The notes below the pieces were generated by a model. It was not told where the DNA came from, did not search any database, and worked only from the letters and a program-made list of their open reading frames with translations. Shown here piece after piece: positions 60,776 to 64,000 of a DNA stretch of 64,000 nt; the first letter of the stretch is position 1; each line of letters begins with the position of its first letter. The DNA comes from Mesorhizobium sp. B2-7-2. Its GTDB lineage: Bacteria; Pseudomonadota; Alphaproteobacteria; Rhizobiales; Rhizobiaceae. The translations under genes and the position numbers were made by a program. The stretch is from assembly GCF_006440775.1 (NCBI RefSeq), contig NZ_VFTZ01000018.1:1-64000 (forward strand), written 5' to 3'.

Positions 60776-61109
60776 CGAGCTGCCACCACCGGTCGGATCT
60801 GGCGTTTGTCGGATAGGTCTGACGGCTATCTTCGTGTCCACCTCTGATTTGCGGCCGACGCTACAGAAAAGCCACCTTTGTGTCACGCCAGGCCGGCCCA
60901 GAAATGCCGAAATTGGCGGTTTTTCCGCAACATTGCGGTCTGATGGCAACACAACTGGGCTTCCTGTTAATTCGGCGGTTCCGCCAACAGGAACCAACGG
61001 GCGGCTTTGTCCCGATGACGTCTGAGGTAATCGACCGAACTACCTGGTTCCCGCATGGTGATCTCCAAGAAGCCGACCGATCGGCTTTGTTTCATCAAGG
61101 AGCAGGATC
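60776..61109. other. Intergenic stretch, no gene recognised
   Basis: About 330 bases between the divergent glycosyltransferase and DUF1330 genes. Several GC-rich hairpins (for example around 60970-60995) are present, but no repeat copy, promoter box or coding frame stands out on either strand. Confidence 0.5.
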
Positions 61110-61514
61110 ATGACCGCTTACGCCGTTGCCCATATGCGCCAAGTCACCCCGGGTCCCTGGATAGTCGAATATCTCGAGAAGATAGACGCCACCCTGGCGC
61201 CGTTCGGCGGGCGGTTCGTCGTCCATGGCGGCGACGTCGAGGTCGTCGAGAACAGCTGGCCCGGGCACCTGATCGTCATCGAATTCCCCGGCAGGCGGCA
61301 TGTGCGGGACTGGTACAATTCACCGGCCTATCAGGCGATCCTTTCGCTGCGCACCGAGAACTCGCAGTCCGACGTGATCTTCGTCGACGGCGTCGAGCAT
61401 CCGCACAATGCTACGGATGTGCTTGGCCAGCGGGAAAAGATTGACGTTAGCTGTGCCCGATATGGTCCGGCACCATTTCGACCTCGTCGCGAACAAGGCC
61501 GGCCGCCAGGCTGA
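61110..61514 (+). CDS. DUF1330 family protein with C-terminal extension
   Basis: 134 residues. The first 100 or so form a complete DUF1330 dimeric alpha-beta barrel: YAVAHMRQVTPGPW, GGRFVVHGGDVEVVE, IEFPGRRHVRDWYNSPAYQAI and VDGVEHP. The last 30 residues overlap the antisense end of the next glycosyltransferase by 68 bases and are arginine-rich, so the natural C-terminus has probably been replaced. Function unknown. AAGGAGC precedes the ATG. Confidence 0.85.
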   Translation: MTAYAVAHMRQVTPGPWIVEYLEKIDATLAPFGGRFVVHGGDVEVVENSWPGHLIVIEFPGRRHVRDWYNSPAYQAILSLRTENSQSDVIFVDGVEHPHNATDVLGQREKIDVSCARYGPAPFRPRREQGRPPG

Positions 61515-62439
61515 AATGGCCGAAAAACGCCAGCGTATAGAACGCCAGTCCGACAATGACAGCAAACGGGATTTGCCAGAACGGCATGCCGGTCTGCCGC
61601 GCATGGCCTGTCACTCGCCGGATCGTGCGCCAAGACATAGTCCCCCAGCGCGTGAAGGATTTGACGATACGCTGAGCTCTGCCAGGTGCATGAAGCTCGA
61701 CGAATTTTCGATCGGCGTCCCTGCCGGTTACCAGCGCGCGCCAAAAGAAGAACCCCCAGCCCCGCGGCGAGTAGTGGTGAACGCGTGCGTCCACGTTGAC
61801 TATCTTGTGGCCTTCGCTCCAAAGCTGGTGCATCAGCAACGTGCACGAGACCTTAAAGCCGTTGTGGGCTGGAAATGGGTGACTGGATATCCAGTCGTGC
61901 CGGAAGGCGATGTTGTTGGCGTTGAGAGCACGCTTCGAGGCGAATCTCTCGTCTCCCTCAGCCATCGGGAAAAACCAGATCAACGCGAAAGTTCGCGAGA
62001 AGAAGTCGTCGTATGAAAGATAGGTGTGTCCATTCACACAGATGGTTTCAGGCTGGTCGACGAAGGGTTTCAGTAGAGTTGAGAGCCAGTTCCTTTCCGG
62101 AACTGTATCGGAATCGAGAAAAACAAGGACGCTCCCTTCGCACGAGGGAATGCCGTTGTTCTTGAGGTCGTAATATCTGCCGCCAGGGCACGACGCGAAG
62201 GCCAGATCGGCAACCTGCTCCAGTTGTGGCGCTTCAGCTCCAATGCTGCTTCGCAGTGAGACTGCGTCAGTTTCGACGCCGCCATGCGAGATTATGACCT
62301 TCGGCTTCGAAAATCCGGTAGCGGAAGCCTGGGCGATCTCGCGCGCCAAGGCCTTCAGGCCAAGGCCAATCTCGTCCCAGTCGATGGATTTGGCATTCTC
62401 CATCTCCAAGACGATAGAATAGGTGGGATGTCCAGCCAT
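61447..62439 (-). CDS. Family 2-like glycosyltransferase (B), AT-richer
   Basis: 330 residues from ATG 62439 (MAGHPTYSIVLEMENA). GT-A pattern with DxD in LVFLDSDTVPERNWLS (about residues 105-120) and a conserved NGHTYLSYDDFFSRT stretch; a hydrophobic C-terminal segment (about 285-315) may anchor it to the membrane. GC content is visibly below that of the neighbours, which suggests acquisition by transfer. It lies downstream of the sulfotransferase on the same strand with about 97 bases between. Confidence 0.78.
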   Translation of the reverse strand: MAGHPTYSIVLEMENAKSIDWDEIGLGLKALAREIAQASATGFSKPKVIISHGGVETDAVSLRSSIGAEAPQLEQVADLAFASCPGGRYYDLKNNGIPSCEGSVLVFLDSDTVPERNWLSTLLKPFVDQPETICVNGHTYLSYDDFFSRTFALIWFFPMAEGDERFASKRALNANNIAFRHDWISSHPFPAHNGFKVSCTLLMHQLWSEGHKIVNVDARVHHYSPRGWGFFFWRALVTGRDADRKFVELHAPGRAQRIVKSFTRWGTMSWRTIRRVTGHARQTGMPFWQIPFAVIVGLAFYTLAFFGHFSLAAGLVRDEVEMVPDHIGHS

Positions 62440-62536
62440 CGCGGCACACCGGTTAATCAAACCAGTGGCTATAGCCGTGACGGCATGCTGTCAAACGATC
62501 GGGATGCAATTATGCGCTGCGAATTTGTCAGTTAAG

Positions 62537-63292
62537 CTATCTTATCATTCGGTATCGGAAGCTGGACGGGTCGGCATATTCGGACAGGAAACGCTTTCGC
62601 CATTCTTTATTGATTGCATCGCGCTGGATTTCGAGACCCGATCGCAGGTCGGTTTCCCAGTTGGGTTCCACATCCACCAGCTGCGCGAGTTTCGTCAGGC
62701 TGTCTGCCGGATCGCGCTGAATCTGCTCGTAGGTCAGGGAAAGGCAGAGCAGGCCGTTCTTCGCGAACCAAGCATCCCATGCGAGGTTCTCCATCAGAAT
62801 TTTATCCAGAGACTCCACGATTGCCCGGCCGTTATAGCGTGGCGGCAGATGACTGATCTCGGTGGATCGGAATTCGCGGGTTTGACGCGCACGTGCCCAT
62901 GAGATCGCCTGGCCGAGCAGATCGTCACGTGTTAACCGCACATAACTCAAATTCGGAAGGCTGGCTGGCAGCTTCACCTTCTTGGCAAGTTGTGCGAACT
63001 GGCTCGCAAAGAGCTTGATTGCGTAGACGCCGGTAGAGGACCGCCCCTGTGTCAGCGCACGCAGAAGCTGGGCGCGGGGATCTCGCGGATAATCCGGCAG
63101 CTCCAGCAGACGTCGCCCGCCGAACCATTCCAGCGGATGGCCCAGCCCGGCGGAAGCCATCAAACCTGCAAGATGATTGCTACCGCTGCGCGGCGATGTG
63201 CAAACGAGAATTCCCGCCCGTATTTCAGAACGAATGTTCGGAGGGATTTCCACCACTGCCGGCGACCGACGAAAGAAACGCATTTCCGTCAT
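62537..63292 (-). CDS. Stf0-type sulfotransferase
   Basis: 251 residues from ATG 63292 (MTEMRFFRRS), with GAGG just upstream. The PAPS-binding loop is VCTSPRSGSNHLAGLM (about 30-45), followed by GHPLEWFG as in Stf0 enzymes, and RLTRDDLLGQAISWARARQT in the 3'-phosphate-binding region. It should transfer sulfate from PAPS to a carbohydrate. Sulfated lipopolysaccharide and Nod factors are known in rhizobia. Its ATG overlaps the metW stop (ATGA), so it is translationally coupled to metW. Confidence 0.85.
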   Translation of the reverse strand: MTEMRFFRRSPAVVEIPPNIRSEIRAGILVCTSPRSGSNHLAGLMASAGLGHPLEWFGGRRLLELPDYPRDPRAQLLRALTQGRSSTGVYAIKLFASQFAQLAKKVKLPASLPNLSYVRLTRDDLLGQAISWARARQTREFRSTEISHLPPRYNGRAIVESLDKILMENLAWDAWFAKNGLLCLSLTYEQIQRDPADSLTKLAQLVDVEPNWETDLRSGLEIQRDAINKEWRKRFLSEYADPSSFRYRMIR

Positions 63293-63903
63293 CGCCTCAA
63301 CAAAAACACCGCTTGCTGACCAAAAAAATTCCAGAACCACCAAGGCATCGACAGGCCGATCTTCTGGCCGTTGGCGTCGAGCGCGGTCGCCTTCTCGACA
63401 GTCGCGCCGAGTTCCTCGCACAGGTTGACGAAGTCGCGGATGGTGCAGAAATGGATGTTGGGCGTGTCGTACCAGGAGTAGGGCAGGTCCTTGGTGACCG
63501 GCATCCTGCCCTTGACCAGCAGCGAGAAGCGCACGCGCCAGTGGCCGAAATTGGGGAAGGAGACAATGGCGCGGTTGCCGATCCGAAGCAACTCGTCGAG
63601 CACCAGCTTCGGGTTGCGGGTCGCCTGCAGGGTCTGTGAGAGCACGACGAAATCGAAGCCCTTGTCGGGATAGAATTCGAGGTCCTTGTCGGCATCGCCC
63701 TGGACGACGGAAAGGCCGCGCGCCACGCATTCGTTGACGCCGCGCTGAGACAGTTCCAGCCCGCGGCCGTCGACCTGCTTGGTCTCCTGCAGGAGCTCCA
63801 GAAGCAGTCCGTCGCCCGAGCCGACATCGAGGACACGCGAATTGGCCGGGATGAGATCGGTGACGACCTCGAGGTCGACACGCTGGGCGCGATTGACGCT
63901 CAT
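63289..63903 (-). CDS. metW: Methionine biosynthesis protein MetW
   Basis: 204 residues from ATG 63903, with AGGAGG 8 bases upstream. SAM-methyltransferase-like fold: VLDVGSGDGLLLELL, GRGLELSQRGVNECVARG, VVLSQTLQATRNP and the typical MetW ending SMPWWFWNFFGQQAVFLLRR. It works with MetX in homoserine acylation. It lies 58 bases after metX. Its stop is shared with the sulfotransferase start. Confidence 0.95.
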   Translation of the reverse strand: MSVNRAQRVDLEVVTDLIPANSRVLDVGSGDGLLLELLQETKQVDGRGLELSQRGVNECVARGLSVVQGDADKDLEFYPDKGFDFVVLSQTLQATRNPKLVLDELLRIGNRAIVSFPNFGHWRVRFSLLVKGRMPVTKDLPYSWYDTPNIHFCTIRDFVNLCEELGATVEKATALDANGQKIGLSMPWWFWNFFGQQAVFLLRR

Positions 63904-63961
63904 GGCTTCGCCTCCTGCATGGCGCATGATCCCGGTCCAAAAGGTCCGCGACTTGTCGGGG

Positions 63962-64000
63962 TCATAGGCTGAGCCCCCTGGCGCGGGCGGCGGAGGCGAT
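63962..64000 (-). CDS. metX: Homoserine O-acyltransferase MetX, 3' end only
   Basis: Only the last 12 codons and the stop lie in the window (ending AARARGLSL). The residues fit a MetX C-terminus and the position upstream of metW is the standard metXW order. Called from context and the short tail alone; the rest lies beyond base 64000. Confidence 0.6.
   Translation of the reverse strand: MASAARARGLSL

Noticed and set aside
62537..63940. 467-codon minus-strand frame joining the sulfotransferase to upstream sequence
   Set aside because: The upstream part is metW read out of frame; the real start is ATG 63292 with a ribosome site and a normal Stf0 N-terminus.

Overview
The window reads as chromosome of a high-GC alphaproteobacterium of the Rhizobiales, most likely Mesorhizobium or a close relative. 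This is inferred from gene order (aroK-aroB divergent from xerD-accA; bolA, J-domain gene, cobS, cobT; rpmB next to a DUF3108 gene; metX-metW), from a probable EcfG-type stress promoter, and from several families of short intergenic palindromes of the kind common in these genomes. Coding density is high on both strands. There is one tRNA (Arg, CCT) and no rRNA, prophage, insertion sequence or CRISPR array.

Layout. 0.2-2.5 kb: a Rieske oxygenase with a palindromic operator, and a small membrane/exported protein. 2.5-6.4 kb: a hybrid GAF/PAS histidine kinase, an OmpR-type regulator and a divergent regulator with a degenerate receiver. 6.4-15.8 kb: tiny membrane proteins, an L,D-transpeptidase, a TetR-RND efflux locus, a tandem array of 19-bp palindromes, a PiT phosphate transporter and a CorA/ZntB-type transporter. 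15.8-24.8 kb: a patatin / acetoacetate decarboxylase / 3-hydroxybutyrate dehydrogenase module, a rhodanese-ChrB plus ChrA chromate operon, an ECF sigma/anti-sigma pair and a 2-hydroxyacid dehydrogenase.

24.8-35.5 kb: the tRNA, an M20 amidohydrolase, a D,D-carboxypeptidase followed by a COG0523 GTPase, TusA, a lipoprotein L,D-transpeptidase, then accA, xerD and a 50-residue membrane protein divergent from aroK-aroB and a DUF21-less CorC-like gene. 35.5-48.3 kb: a repeat element, the prkA-yeaH-spoVR stress operon, a serine hydrolase, BolA, a J-domain protein, cobS and cobT (split by a small exported protein), a phytase-like esterase and a 2OG oxygenase. 48.4-64 kb: a GT-C-like membrane protein, a spermidine-synthase-like enzyme, yhhQ behind a preQ1-I-like element, rpmB, DUF3108, two membrane proteins, gloB, a methyltransferase-like gene, an SbmA-like ABC protein with a degenerate ATPase, a vWA protein, two glycosyltransferases, a DUF1330 protein, and a Stf0 sulfotransferase translationally coupled to metW.

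Most genes are housekeeping or stress related. The most distinctive points are the preQ1-like leader of yhhQ, the 19-bp palindrome array between tetR and the phosphate transporter, the EcfG-like promoter of the prkA operon, the translationally coupled metW-sulfotransferase pair beside glycosyltransferases, the exported protein inserted between cobS and cobT, and two short loci that look frame-damaged. No clear new defence or mobile system was recognised.
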